DNA from: Gorsachius magnificus
Taxonomy: Eukaryota > Chordata > Aves > Pelecaniformes > Ardeidae
Direction of reading: 5' to 3'
Length of the DNA: 64,000 nt
Assembly (NCBI GenBank): GCA_034008185.1
Contig: CM067081.1
Coordinates: 28,208,806-28,272,805, forward strand
In this document: positions 1-13,600 of the stretch, one piece after another
How positions within the stretch are numbered: position 1 is the first letter of the stretch
How the letters are laid out: every line of letters starts with the position of its first letter
Program-made: the position numbers and the translations under genes
The notes under the pieces: generated by a model
The model's input: the letters and a program-made list of their open reading frames with translations, nothing else
The model's database searches: none
What the model was told of the DNA's origin: nothing

Positions 1-2769
1 GTCTGCCAGCCTGGAGAAATAATGACAGTTCTTGGGTAGTGCTTTCCCCTTATGAAGCTCTGCTATTTGTGGCAAAACAGAGTTGGTATCTCAAACAAAA
101 ATCTGGAGCTCCTCTTACTGTTCTTGTGCACAGAGGTATCTGAACACTGCTGGTTTCTTTCATGGTGAAGAACCAGAGCGATGAAGGAAACAGTAAAGAG
201 CCTGTTTTACTTGAGTTTTTACATATTTGTCACTTTCAGGGATGTTCAGGCTACATCTACACTGAAAAATCAAACAGTAACTGAATTTGAGCACTGGGCC
301 CCAGTCATCCTCTTGCCTGGTTCCAGTTTTGACCTCTCCAGACAGCTCTATGAAAGGCAAATCTGCAACCTGCTGCAGCCTGTTTGCATACAAATCACTT
401 AGTATCACCCAGTCTTAGGATCATGCTATGGTCCGCTTTCATTTAGCAGTGCATACTCTTAAAGAACAGTTTCTTGTACAATATTTCACTGGATTATGTG
501 ATATGTTTCTGTGTTAGACTGGTGTTTCTAAAATTCATTGCATGCTCCTAGAAACTGGGTAACTCTGGAGCTGGTTTTTTTGCCCAACTTCCATAGCTAT
601 TTCTTATGGAGATGGAGTAAAACACATTGGCTTATACTTCCAGGTAAAGGAACATATTTAATTTAGAAATGTGGAGGAAAATGACCATTTGCAAAAAGCT
701 AGAGGTGGAAGAGGCATGTGTGGAGCGATATAAGCAAAGGCTGTGTTTCAGCCCCTGAAGGTTTGAGGCTACATTCTTCCTCAACAAATCACAGACAATT
801 TGTTCCCTGACAGACAAATACGCTCCACAGGCTGTTGTCACTGCCTGCATGATATGCATGCCCTAGCTTCTGCTCCAGCAAGTCTGAAAGGGTACATTTC
901 TAAGAAAAAGCTCCTCTTTAATCCTTGTGAAAGATAGCTCACTGGTACTCTGAAGGAATATTTTCTTCTGCTTCCTTTGCACTCTTCTGTGGTGTTAAGC
1001 AGTTGTATTCTGAGCATATGCATGAAATCATGATTCCTTAAACTGAAAATTATTTGAGAATCATAAATATGTTTAATTAAGAATAAATAAACTTACTGTA
1101 TAGTAAGAGATGAATACAGAACAAAAATCCAAAGCAAACCTGCAAAAAACATTGAAGTTCCTATGTGAAATGAAATTTAAATTTAGATTGGACGTGTACC
1201 TTTCCCATCCCCTGGACTTATGCATAACATACAGGCTTTAACAAAATCAGCTAGGTGGAGACTTCTGCCTTGACCCACAGGCAGGCTGGGTGATGCCTCC
1301 TGAGCTAGAGGCCTGTTCAGTTCCTTTTTTTCTCCATAATATCAGCCTGGAGTTGTAAAGGTCTCATGCTAGTACCATCAAATACTGTAATCAGGGAAGA
1401 AACACCTCTTCTTTAACAAACACCCCTCTCAAATTTACTCCTGAAATACCACCTTGCTGAAGTGATGGTGGTGAGATCATTCTTCCTCCTTATTCCTTAC
1501 CGCTGCCTACTCTGTGCCAGTCAGCTCCAACCCTGACAGAAGCTGTAATGCTCCCTACTCCATCCTCCATCACCACAACAAAATTGAGATTTCTTCAGCA
1601 TCCAAACACTTCAGTGAGAAGCAGAGAGGATGGCAGCCAAAATAATCCATACTTGGTAACTGCACTATAATGTCAACTAAATTACATTGTAATTGGGTGG
1701 GGAAACGCAGCAAGTTTTTAACCGTTGTCTCTTTTAGTGCTTCATTTCAGAACTTTAAAGATAATCTAACATCAGGGGTTTTTTTGTGGGGAATTTTTGG
1801 AAACCCAAACAAGGGATCTGACACAGCAAACCCTTAATTCTCCAACCTTGACAACTTAAAAAGGCAAAAACTCACCTCCTGTTTTGAAAAGAAGACTTAA
1901 TGGCAGATATACTCACCACTGCTTTGGGGAAAGGTTTTTCTGAAGATCTGAACTTGCTGGACCTGTTACAAACCCCAGCTTTTCCATGGAAATTAAGGGA
2001 GGATAGAAACTAAAGGACCCAAGGCTGAGACACTAATACTTATGTTTGTATTGGCCGAATATTTATACTGGCAGTGTTGCCACTACGGTCAATTTACATT
2101 AATTGTGTTTGTGAAGGCAGGAAAGCAGAAAAGTAGGGACCTTCTTTGCCTTAACCTTCCTTTTGAAAATTACAAGATAAAAATTTTCACCTAAATGTTT
2201 TGAGGTAGTATCATCATATTTGTTGAAAAGTTGGTAGAGGAAGAATAATATACTATTGTTAAATAGTCCATTGTTTTAATTTGTTGTTGTTACTACTTTT
2301 ACTTCTAATACTAAGTATTTGTGTTTCATTCCTGGGGGGGGCAGAATCTGTAAACTGAACACTTTCATTTTCTATCTTCTGTCGTAACAAATAATTTTAT
2401 ACTGATCTACCCCTTTCCTTCATTTGAAAGTTCATGTTTCTTGTTCAAACTTGTTGAACTATATGGAAAGTTAAATATCCCTGGAGTATTGTTACACTAT
2501 TAATAACAATAGCAATATTCTTTCTGTAGCCCTAAAAGGTGTTAAGGGTTAAGAAGATACAAAAATGTTCCTCTAGTTATGATTTCAGCTGAAATGCCAG
2601 GGCATATACCAGCAAACACGTATGAGAAAGACTAACATGGTTAGTCTTCTTAATACCACAGAAGAAGAGAGAGGAAGGTATCTGTCACCCTCTGTACACT
2701 GGATGACAGCTTCACAGAGACTTCCAAGCACACTGGCTAAAATGCATCTGGCTCCTCAATTCCTGCCAT

Positions 2770-3905
2770 CACATCATAGGATAATTCATGCTGGAAGGGA
2801 CCTCAGGAGGTCTCTGGTCCAACCTCCTGCTCAAACCAGGGTCACCTGTGAAATCAGACTGCGTTGCTCAGGGCTTTATTCAGTTAAGTCTTGAAAATTG
2901 CCAAAGATGGAGACATCACAACCTGTCTAGGAAACCTGTTCCATTGTTTGAATGTCCTTATGGGGAAAGCTTTTCTTCTTGCAGCTGATGCCCATTGTTT
3001 ATTGTCCTTCCACTGTGCACCACTGTGAAGAGCCTGGCTCCATATCCTCAATGACCTCCCTGTAGTCACTGGGGAGTGATGTTGGTCCCCCCTGAAGTAA
3101 TCTCTGCTCCAGGCTGAACTGGCCCTGCTCCCTTGGTTTGTCCTCAGAGGGCAAGTGCTCCAGCCTCCCTCCATCTTAGTGGCCCTCCACTGAACTTGCT
3201 CCAGTTTATCCATGCATCTTTTGTATTGTGGGACCCAAAGCTGGATTCAGTATCCAGATGTGGTCTAATGAGTGCTGATTAGAGGGCAACAACCACTTAC
3301 CTCAGCTATGTTCCTGTTAGTACAACCCAGGTTATGGTTAGCTGCCTTTGCTGCTGGCCCTTGTTGAGCTGGAGGTGCTCACACCTCCATCTCCTTTCCC
3401 GCATTGCTGCCAGGCAGTCAGTCCCCAGCTTGTGTCACCACAGGGGCTTCTTCATTCCCAGGTTAAGCACTTTACATTTGTCCTTGTTGAATTTCACTAG
3501 GCTCCTGTCAGCCTGTTCCTCCAGCCTGTTTTGGTGTCTCTAAATGGCAGCCCTGGCTTGAGCATATCAGATGGTCTCTCTAACTTAGTGTCATCTGCAA
3601 ACTTTTAAGAAGTGTACTCCTTCATCTTCTTCAGGTCACTGATAAATCTGGGCCAGTACAGATCCTTGCAGCACTTCAGTTTTTACCTGTCTTCAGATAG
3701 AGTATGACCCATTAACCACAACCCTCTGAGCTCGTTCCTCCAACCAGATTCTGACCTATCTTGTTCTTCCATCCAGACTGTAACTTTTTAACTTGTATAC
3801 AACAATAAAGTGAGAAATGGTGTCAAAAGCCTTGCTAAATTCAAGGTAAAGGACATCCCTTTTGCCACAAATCTCGTTAGTGTCCAAGCAGTGTTTCTGT
3901 GGCCA
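2770..3905 (-). mobile_element. CR1 LINE fragment reaching the reverse-transcriptase core
   Basis: The plus strand starts with the reverse complement of a CR1 3' end (CTGGAAGGGACCTCAGGAGG then CTGGTCCAACCTCCTGCTCA). On the minus strand, decayed ORF2 can be read: LEQVQWRATKM near 3200, QWNRFPRQVV...PSLAIFKT near 2890-2960, the palm motif FADDT at 3601-3587, and an upstream SKAFDT-like motif (FSKAFDT) at about 3850-3815. Stops and frameshifts break the frame throughout, so it is an inactive relic. At about 1.1 kb it is the longest single CR1 copy in the window whose two ends can both be seen. Confidence 0.85.
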
Positions 3906-4952
3906 GGTATGTGTACTCTAACTGAAAAAGTTGCAGCACAAAAGCGAGCCAACTTCAAACCAATGTAGTCTTAAGTATTGACAAGGTCTTGTTTAACCAT
4001 CACTTGCACATTTTAATTTGCAATGATTATACCTGGAAAGATCTGTCACTGAAATCAAAATTGCTCCTACTCCCAGACTATTTTTTCCAAGGTTTAGTAC
4101 TGAGCAATATTTCACAGCCAGGTTAGGAAGACCTAACCTTAATTTACTGTAATGAAAATGATGATCTCTCCTTATTCAAGTGTGATTACGCTACTCACCT
4201 TTAATGTGATTTGAATAATATATTTGTATTGAGAATAGGGCCACATGCAGTGAAAGAAAAAAAAAAAATTTCAGTGCATGTAAAAGCTTTGTCTTTTTAT
4301 TTCAAGATTTTGACTTTGATTTTTAATAAGTTCACTACAGGTTTCCAGCTTTGGAAATAATGAAATGGCTCAACACAAGTGGAGTCTTGCAGGCTGTCAT
4401 AACTCTAACAACAGTTATCTCTTACAAAACTTTCCATCTGATCTTGAGAAACTTCATATAAATCTCTGAAATGCAGCTTTGCATCATGCTTACTTTTTCA
4501 GGCAAAATCTAAAATCATCACCCACTCTCTGTACGTTGGTGAAAAAAAGTCCCAGTGTGGCAGGATGGAGGATCCCAAACACCTGATTTTGACAGGAAGA
4601 AGGTGCCACCTGTGCAAACAGTACAAGTCCTATAAAGCTATCTTCCAAGGACACATTGCCTGTTCCTCTGTGAGGATACATGGATCATGGTGGTCAAAGA
4701 GAAGTTACATTTCTTTGAAAAGTGAGGAGCACGTTCAAGAACATTAGTTCTTGGTATTAGTGAACTCTGAGGCCCACATATTTCTGTTCAGATTGTTGGC
4801 TCTTAATCTGTATGTAGCTCAGGTCTGGAAACGTTAAACTGCTTAGGAAGAGCTGATCTCAGACTGTTTGACCATTTCTTTAACTCCAACATGATCTGTC
4901 CAGACTGCATGAGTGTGGTCTTGTCCCTAAAGCAAGCAGACTTTTAACACAG

Positions 4953-5040
4953 AGTCATAGAATCACAGAATGGTTTGGGTTAGAAGGGACCTTAAAGATC
5001 ATCTGTTTAGGCTTTTCCCCTCCAACTAATTATAGAGTGA
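4953..5040 (-). mobile_element. short CR1 3'-end fragment
   Basis: TCATAGAATCACAGAATGG followed by TTTGGGTTAGAAGGGACC and TTAAAGATCATCTG is the reverse complement of the CR1 3' tail with its octamer. Only about 90 bases remain, consistent with extreme 5' truncation at insertion. Confidence 0.8.
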
Positions 5041-7099
5041 GTCTAAGCCCACTAAGTCTAAATATGTAACTGTGTATAAACAATATAGATATGTCTTTGG
5101 TTTCTCTCTGAACTTACCTGCTAAGTTAGACCCTTAGATCACATGGTGCATTAGAAGGGAACCTGCAGCTTAGCTTGCCAAAGGGATTCTAGTAAACAGG
5201 CCCTCAAGGTTTGTCTGTCTCAGTTTAAGGGGCTTTTACAGTTCTCAGGATGACAGAATATCAGGATATAAAAAAATTAGCTTTTGCCCACTGTGACCTA
5301 CCTTCCAGAAATTACATGCTATTCTTCTTAAAGGATTTTACCTTCTTCTTAGCCTGTACAACACATCTAGTTATGCCATGCCTCCTCTGCAATAAGTGTA
5401 AGTAGCATCGGTGGTGACAAAAATGACTTTGTTCTTAGATGGCCTGAGTTGCTGTCTGGAGCTGTCTGTCTCTTCCCATTGACGATGAAGGGGCCCAAGG
5501 CTAGGCTGCTGACATAGGTGCCTTAGTTAAATACCTGGGGTTATATGGAATGAGTCAGGGACTCATAGCACAAACACCCTACAGGAGTGGCTATTTCTAG
5601 TTTCTTTCTACATGCTATTAAGAGGGAAGAAAGAAAAAAAGAGTCCAAGCCTTGAACTAATTTTATTAATAATATGTCAAGCCTTTTTTACCTTCTGTTA
5701 CACTTTCAGCTTGTCTTAATGTCAAATGCTGCGTATCTGAGTCATGTCTTTTTGTGAACCATAACAGGGCTGCTAATGAAGCCCTGAAGGTTAGCTATTT
5801 AGAACAACCTCTAATTTAAATGACTACATTACCCTGGTAATTAAATATTATTAGCTTTTCTGCACAGCAGGGAGAGCATAAAATTTCCTTTTCCTCTTCA
5901 TCCACCTAAAAAAAAAATTAGCTAGACCCTGTACTTGAGTAACAGAGCATAGCCATGTGGCACTTTGTAGACCTCCAGCAATTTCTACTTGCTGAAGATC
6001 TGCACTGGTCTTTCTCTCCCTCAAATGTTAAGGACCCTGACATTTTTACAACATTATTCAGGAATGAAACACATTCAAAGCATAAAAGCCATGATTTGAT
6101 GTAACAAAGAACATGCCAGAGGATGTTCAGCTCTGGATTTGTTTCTTCTCTTATTCATACACGTTCACCTTGGGCTTTCCCCTGTTCTTCAAAACATTCT
6201 GTAAAATCCTCTTATCAAGTCCTTGCTTGTTTGCAAGTGGGCACCAAAAACTGAGCCCATTCTCCTCCTAGAAAAAAAAAGTTTTCATTTTTTTAAAAAA
6301 TCTTTCCTCATTTCCTCTTATTTTTGCAAAGTATCTCAGCAACAATTTCTTTAGCTTTTTGACTTGCTAAAATTTTGCATCTTTCAGAAGAGGAGTATCT
6401 GATATGAATACAATAATGGAAACAGTAAATATCAAATTAGGATGGCAGGACCTGAATTAAAGCAGAAAGATTAAAAAAAAAAGAACAAAACACTATTTGG
6501 AGATTCCACAGAGATCACAGAATTCAAGCCAAGAAGGAAACAAAAACCTGAGTGGAAATACTGATGGATTCATTGTGTCAGGGGAGAACAAGAAGAGGCA
6601 AGGAAAGACAGCAACGTACATAGCTGGCACTGTCAAGATGCTATTCAATCACATATTCAGAGGACAGGGAATTCTGCCCCTCCAGAATGGACACATAGTT
6701 GTATGGAACTGGTCAAGGATAGTGATAAGTTACTGGTTGTAAAGAAAGGAAGCAGTTTTTAAACCACACAGCTGTGTGACTTATGTTCTCTAAGGAATCT
6801 TGCCAGTTGCTGTTGTATATGCTATTGAGGGACAAGTGACAGCATAAAATGGTGATGCCCAAAGGCATTTTCCTTTCCATGCTATCACTAGTAGATGACA
6901 GCACTGCAGAGAAACACTGAATATTGCAAAACTGGACACTCAAGTTGAAATAAATTCAACAACTTTAGCGATAGAAAATATGGTCTAAGACAGTCATCAG
7001 AATCTCTTCACTGGTCAAGCAGGACAAAAGGCAGCTCCAAAGGCAAATAATCTCACTGAACATTCTACAAGTGCCTATTCCTCTCCATGAATAACTACC

Positions 7100-7640
7100 A
7101 CAGACTAGGGATCCAGTTTGAGGTTGAAACACCTAAATTTAGGCACATGTAAGTAGTGTGCCTTACTTAACTAAGTTCTCATCTTCAATGACTATCTAGT
7201 TAACACAGTCAATGGATCCTAGGAAGAAATTTACCTTACATCTGGAGATACAATTCAGTTGCCTACATACAGACACCTAGTGTTGTTTCAGATGTCTTGA
7301 AGTATTCTGGCCTCTGGTTCCTGGTCTGGAAGGGCACATATTCCCTGTAGGTATTGTGCCATATCTCCCAGCTCTGTTTATTCATCTCAGATAGCCTAGG
7401 TTATCTCAAATAACACTAGACACCTGTACTTAGGAAACTAAGTTGATCCCTAGTGCCTGTTCAGCTGAATCATTCTCTAGGACCCATTGCCTGTAACAGA
7501 TGCTTACACACTTAGCTCACTTGTAAACAACAGGTAGACCTTAACGAGGTTCCAATTCCTACATCTCTTGTACTATTTGAGATGCCCAAGTATATCCAAG
7601 ACATCTGAACAAGACTGAGATACATGACACAGAAAATATG
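7100..7640 (+). repeat. unclassified interspersed repeat, copy A
   Basis: The copy opens with GGGATCCAGTTTGAGGTTGA then AACACCTAAATTTAGGCAC. It contains ATTCAGTTGCCTACATACAG then ACACCTAGTGTTGTTTCAGA at about 7250-7295, and later AACACTAGACACCTGTACTT at about 7411. The same ordered blocks recur, diverged, near 32600 and 59930 in the same orientation. I do not recognise the family. No coding capacity is visible. Edges are approximate. Confidence 0.55.
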
Positions 7641-10600
7641 CATTATTGTATAAAGGAAAACTGTTTATCTATTAAATCCCTGACACACCTTCTAACATGG
7701 AGTGTACAAGCCAGAATGAATCTGAATTCTCAGTTCTTTATCCTGGCCTTGCATGGCATTTGCCTAAGCAGAAAAAAAAAAAAAAGAAAAGAAAACTGAA
7801 AGCAGTTGCATATAACATAAGCCGATCTGTTCCTGAGTGTGTCCATAAAGCACGGCATGCAACACATTTAGCTTGCTAAATGGTTTACTTCCATTATCGT
7901 GATACCAAATTTAATAAAAATACCATTGAAAAAACCCATGCTTTCAGTTCTCTCCTCTTTTTATTCTGGTTCAGCATGCCTTTGCACTGGTTTTAAGTTG
8001 TGTCAAGTCCTGTAAATTTAGCACCATAAGTGAAATTTCTAGGAAAGTTAAGCAACACGAAGTAGAAGAAAGACCGGTTATATTCTATATTTATTACTGA
8101 TATTAATGAAATAAAACTTTTTTCTTTAAGCAGCAAAACTTTTCACAATCTTTCAGTAAAAACTCAGCATGTTTTTTTTTTTTCCAATCCTTCCTTCCAT
8201 CCCCGCAACAGTACTTAGCAGATATTGACGTGTTGTTTTCCAGAAAACTGAAGCTGTAACTAACAACAACAATTTCTTCTGGAGTTTTTCCCTCAAAAGA
8301 CATAATCTTTACTTTGTTGCCACGTTTTAAAAGAAAGTTAAGATTTTATTTTAAGGTGAAGAAATGGATGATACTGTATCCACAGAAGCAAACAAAGAAA
8401 ATTCCCCTTCCTTGGCCCAAGAAGACATTCTCTCAGGCAGATTCAAACTTTAAAAAGGCCTCAAAATTTCTCTGAGGCATGAGAAATAGAGCAATTCTGT
8501 GGCAGGTCTAAGCAGGAGCTTTATCAAGTAAGACAAAGGCAGAAGCTGAGTCATTGAGTACCATAGGCTGCTCTAGCCATACCCTCTTTCTGCTGAGGTA
8601 GGTTGGATTAGTTTCATTCATTAAGCAGAAATGAACCATCAGGTTGTTTGTTTTCCCAGTGTCATGAGCGCATTATCCGCAAAACAAGAAAAACACAAGC
8701 CTTAAGAAATGGGGTGGAAAAAAAAAAAAAGCGATTCCTGCTGTATTTCCTTCACTCTTCATCACTAGCACCTGCATAATAGAGGGTGGCAAGTGGTTGA
8801 AGGCACACTGCTGCACATAGATCAAAGCAGCGGGTTCTTGTGGAAAGACAGGAGACCAAGGATTCACCCTGTGGGACTGACATGGGAACTGATGTTGAAT
8901 CTATGTGTAAACTGTGGGCAAGCTGTGCCCCAGAGTCCACCTTGCAGGCTGATCTGAAGTGCACTTGTCAACTTCATCAGAAAGGACTGAGATAATCCCC
9001 AGGCAGGGTAAATTGGGGCACTCTCCATGGTTATGGCACTCTCAGGGAGCACCACTTCACAGAGAGGAAAGAGTTCATGTCTCCCTTTGGGAATTCTTTT
9101 GGGGCTGAGGTATGAAGAAGGCACCAGGAAACTCAGCATATGTGGATTTCAGTGACTGGATGAATAGCCAGCAGGCACAGATAGCAACCCAAGTAATTAT
9201 TCCCCTAAATCTTTAAGTATTAGGGAGTTTACATACTTATGAAGTTAGACAGAAGCTGCAGATACCTATACTTTATTTTTAAATCTAAATTGCAATCATT
9301 GTTCCAAAAATACTGAGCAAGATGGTGACAAAGGAAGGAGTAAAATATACTGTTCTGCCTACTTAACCACACTGTCTCTTCTGTAACTGAGCCTTGGAAA
9401 CAAGAGAAGTTTCCTTTTATGACCTATGTGTCCTTACGGGGTTTTCGGTCCTAGGAGTCCTGTTTGATGTGCTCTGTCTCCCAAGATGGAGTGACTTAAT
9501 TACGGAAAACAAGATTCAACAGAAATGTGTGAAACTGCATGGGTATGAGACACTCTTCTCCTGGTGTTCAGCCTAGGGAATGATTGTCTCTAAGCCTCAA
9601 GCTCCTTCTACCTCCTGCTACCTCCTCTATGGGTCTGTAGCCTACCTGTTTGGCAGTCAAAATCAGCAGCAGTGGATGGGGCCCAGAAATATTTGTAATA
9701 GTATCAGCCCTGTGGATAGGGCAATAGAGAATGGGCAATGGGCAATGGTCTCTGCACTTCAGTAAGAAAAGTGTTAGAAAAAAGAGGAGACAACGGGTGA
9801 CAAAGAAATAAATATGGATCTTGAGCTTCCTAGAGTGTGTCAATAAAAAGGAGAAAGGATATTTAAATGTATCACAAGGGAAAGCTATTGAGACAGTAAC
9901 AAAAGAATATAGAGTCTCCCAGTATATTTTGTGTCCAAATAAACACCAAAGGAGTTCCTAATTTTCTCAGATGTCACATTTAATTCAACTTATTGACTGA
10001 AAGCTATTTGGACTAACTATGAAATAATAGATTGAGAAAGCTCAAAGTTCAAATAAGTATTATCGAAGTGTTGGCAAATTCCCCATACTTGTGATACCTC
10101 CACTGCGCATCAGAATTTGTGAAGTCTTGGTCTAGAAGGAAGTGGGTCAAAGGAGAATGGGAGACACTGGTGGACCATGCCAAAGAAGATGGCCTGAGAA
10201 TGATCTGATGAAGAGAGGGGGAATGGAGTGGGGAAGAATGTAATCCTATTATTTGCAGAAGAAAGTCACGTGTCTCTGTAAGGATGACTTGTTAATAGTT
10301 TTGTGTGAACATTTTCTTTTCAGTATGAAAAATACCCTAGAAGTTCAAATGGCAACAGTCAAGCTTGAGAACTATGACTTTTACGAACATACACTCCTGT
10401 TTGTCATACCAGTGCCATACTCAACACCTCTCTTAATGTTTCTACCTTAACTCCCAGAGTTGTAAAGTTTAGAAAGTTTTATCCTCTACTAAAAAAAATG
10501 AATAAACATTTGATCTCTTTGGCGGCACAAGAGTGAGTTCATATAGCAAGAGTTTGTTTTTCTCACAAATCTTTTGTTTGATAATGGATGTATGGATGTA

Positions 10601-13600
10601 CATATGGGTGGATTCGATTGATGAAGAAACCTTTAACTATTTTAATCTTGATAGCTAAGGCCTACAGCAAAAACAAAGGGTAAGGAGGGAAGAGAAGAAT
10701 GTTCTGTGGACATCTGGTAGAGCAAAGAGGAGGTAGATTAAAAGAACCAGTGGACAGGACAAAAACAAGTTTGTTTTGGCTCTCTCATTTTATTGTTCAA
10801 TAAATATTTATCTTAATGGAAGGAGTCCTGCCAAGCAGTGCAAAAATTCACACTGCAGCTGCATGCAAAAGTTTCAGCCAGTATGTTCCAATGTGCCTTG
10901 GTTAAGCAGTCACTCTCTTAGGCCAATTGCGCCTAGCACAGGCATGGAAAAATTAGATCTCGGACAGAAGGACAGAAGGCTTTATGTAAGAGCTTCCTAC
11001 AAGATATGTGAGAGAGGAGGGGTTTCTTAAGAGTGCCCTGGGAGCCAAGAAGCAGAAAAAATAGAAAGGAGTTAAATGCTCTTCTACAAATTAGATGCCT
11101 GTATGAACTCTTCATGCTACAAGGGCATTTACTAGGGCTGAAATTATACAAATTATTTGAAGATCTTGGTCTTTGCCAAAATGACTTGTAGTCAGGAGTG
11201 AAGCATAGCTGCCGGTGCAGCTATGGCAGAAGATACGGGGAGCATGAAGGAGGAGCTGCACAAGGGAGGGGGTGGCAGAAGTCAGGAATGGCTGATGGAG
11301 GCCATGGGAGGAATGGAGGCAGCTGGCAGATGCAAATCCCACTATAGCTCAGTCTGGGGCTCATCACCCAGCAAAAATAACCTGAGCTGTCGGTTAGGTG
11401 CTCTTGCAGGGGTGGGAGGGAGAACAGCCAGATCCCCAGCAAGTATTTGGAGGGAGGAAAGAAGGCTGTAATTTCCTATAGTTATAGGCTTACATTCAAA
11501 ATGAAGTCCTGTGCACTACCTTATTTATTCACCTCGTTAGATAATTTTTTTCTCTAAACTTTTGTTAAGGAAATATTTTGTTATTGTAAGTCAAAGAAAT
11601 TAGCTCATGGTGCTAAGTCTACTCCAGGTTTGTAGGGAAGCTTGTAGGTGCATTAGTAGTGACTCCTTCAAACCAAAAGCTAACTTCTGTGGCTGCCAGT
11701 CACATCTGAGCAGAAGGGTTCTGCACTGCTGGCTGGTGATATGCACTCCTGGTTGTTCCTGCTTGAGGCAGACATCCCAGCGACATATTTTTTTTTAAAA
11801 AGAGGTGCAGAAAAGGAACTGAAATGAGAGATTTCCACTGGACTTCATTAACAGCAAGTCTCCTACTTCTTGAGTTAATTACTTCTAGGAAGTGTTCAAA
11901 ATAAAAAGATGTTGGTGTCAGTTCATGAATAGTTTAACTAGAACTGTGATGAGAGGGTTGCAACTTGTGTGCGGCATATAGCATTCAAAGGTTATTGATG
12001 CCTTCTGAGACATCATTAAGAAAGCGCTGAGATTCACTTCCCCTTATGTGGGCTCTGAGCATTCAGAATCTGAAATCTCTGTTACCACAGGGTACAAATT
12101 ACAGTTGACGCAATAAGTTGTCTAATTTGCATCTACATTTTCAATGCCTAGTGAAGTAATCCTTCTAGCTGAAGTGCCCTGTTTCCTTATCCAGCCAAGG
12201 GAGCACAGAGAGGTCTCTGGAGTTAACACAGATGTCTTATCTTGAGCAGACAGGATCTCCCTCTGTGCATACCTCTGTCTTTTGACTGTATAAGGAATTT
12301 GCTCGCATACTTTAGGAGGATTGCTTCACCACTCATTTAAAATGTAGGCACAATTAAATGCTGTATTAAGCAGATGTGCTCCCACCCTGTGATTAAAGAA
12401 CATTTTTTTCTAGCAGCAGTAAGTACGGCTTCCACAGGGACACCTACACTTCATTCAGTTCTGAGGTGATAGCCCATTAGAGTAAGACTTTAAGTATGTG
12501 TAGCAGATAAGCTACTTCCGTAATTTATGCTACTTAACAATCTGTGGAGTCTTTCTCTATAAACACAGAGACTTTTACATGAATTGAAAAGCAAACATAT
12601 GACCTGTTTTAGAGTACCTGGCTCTTGCCTGCAAAAATGTTTACCAAATTTATTGAATACTACGGTTGAGAGTCTGCAGGAATGGGTCTTTTGGAGACAT
12701 GGACACAAATGTGCATACATCACTCCTTTCAGATATGGGGTTCACAGACTAAACACACCTTCCCTTGGTGTTAAAAATGTCCAAGTATGATCAGAGTCCA
12801 TTTTTTGGGGGGGGTTGTTATTTTTTACATGCAGACTTCTGACTGCACCTTTCCAGTCTTTTGACAAATATTCAGACACACAGCAACTTGCTAACACATG
12901 GCTGATGTGTTTCTGCTTATCTTTCAGGTGTGTTTTGTTGTTTTTTTTTTTAAGCACAGGATAATTCTTAGATGCTGTGTTTCCAAAGTCACTCCTGCTT
13001 GCAGAGCCAATAATTCAGGCTTTTGCATTTGAAAGACATTTAATGAGAAATTCATTATAATGGCTACTAAAATTACTCAAAATCAATCTGAGGTTCCAAA
13101 GGAAAAGTCTACTCTCTGAGACAGTCACAAAGCTTGACTTAGAGTCTTAAACTGTATTTCTGCCAGAGGAGGTCTACGGAAATTTCCAGCATTTCCAGAC
13201 ACATTTTATATTCCATATCGGAACAAAAATCAGGAGTTCCCTACAGATTGGAAGTTTAAAGATTAAAAAGCATTACTAAGAACATGGCAACTTTTCATTT
13301 CAGTACTTTAAAATTATTTTCTCTTGGCATTGTTGACATATGCAATTTTTATAAGGAATGATTTTTGCTTTCTATCATATTTATACTGCTTTGTATAATA
13401 ATATGATATGGATGATATTAGGTATAAGGATTATATTGTCAAAAATGAAATGATTTGGCATGTTTTCATTGAAAATTTCACCGAATTGGTGACATTATTG
13501 TGAAACATTTCCATTTCACTGAGCCTGTATTTTGCATAGAAAACTAGTGAAGAACTGGTGATTGCATTTTTAAAAGTCCTCTTCTGAGTGGGAGAAAACA

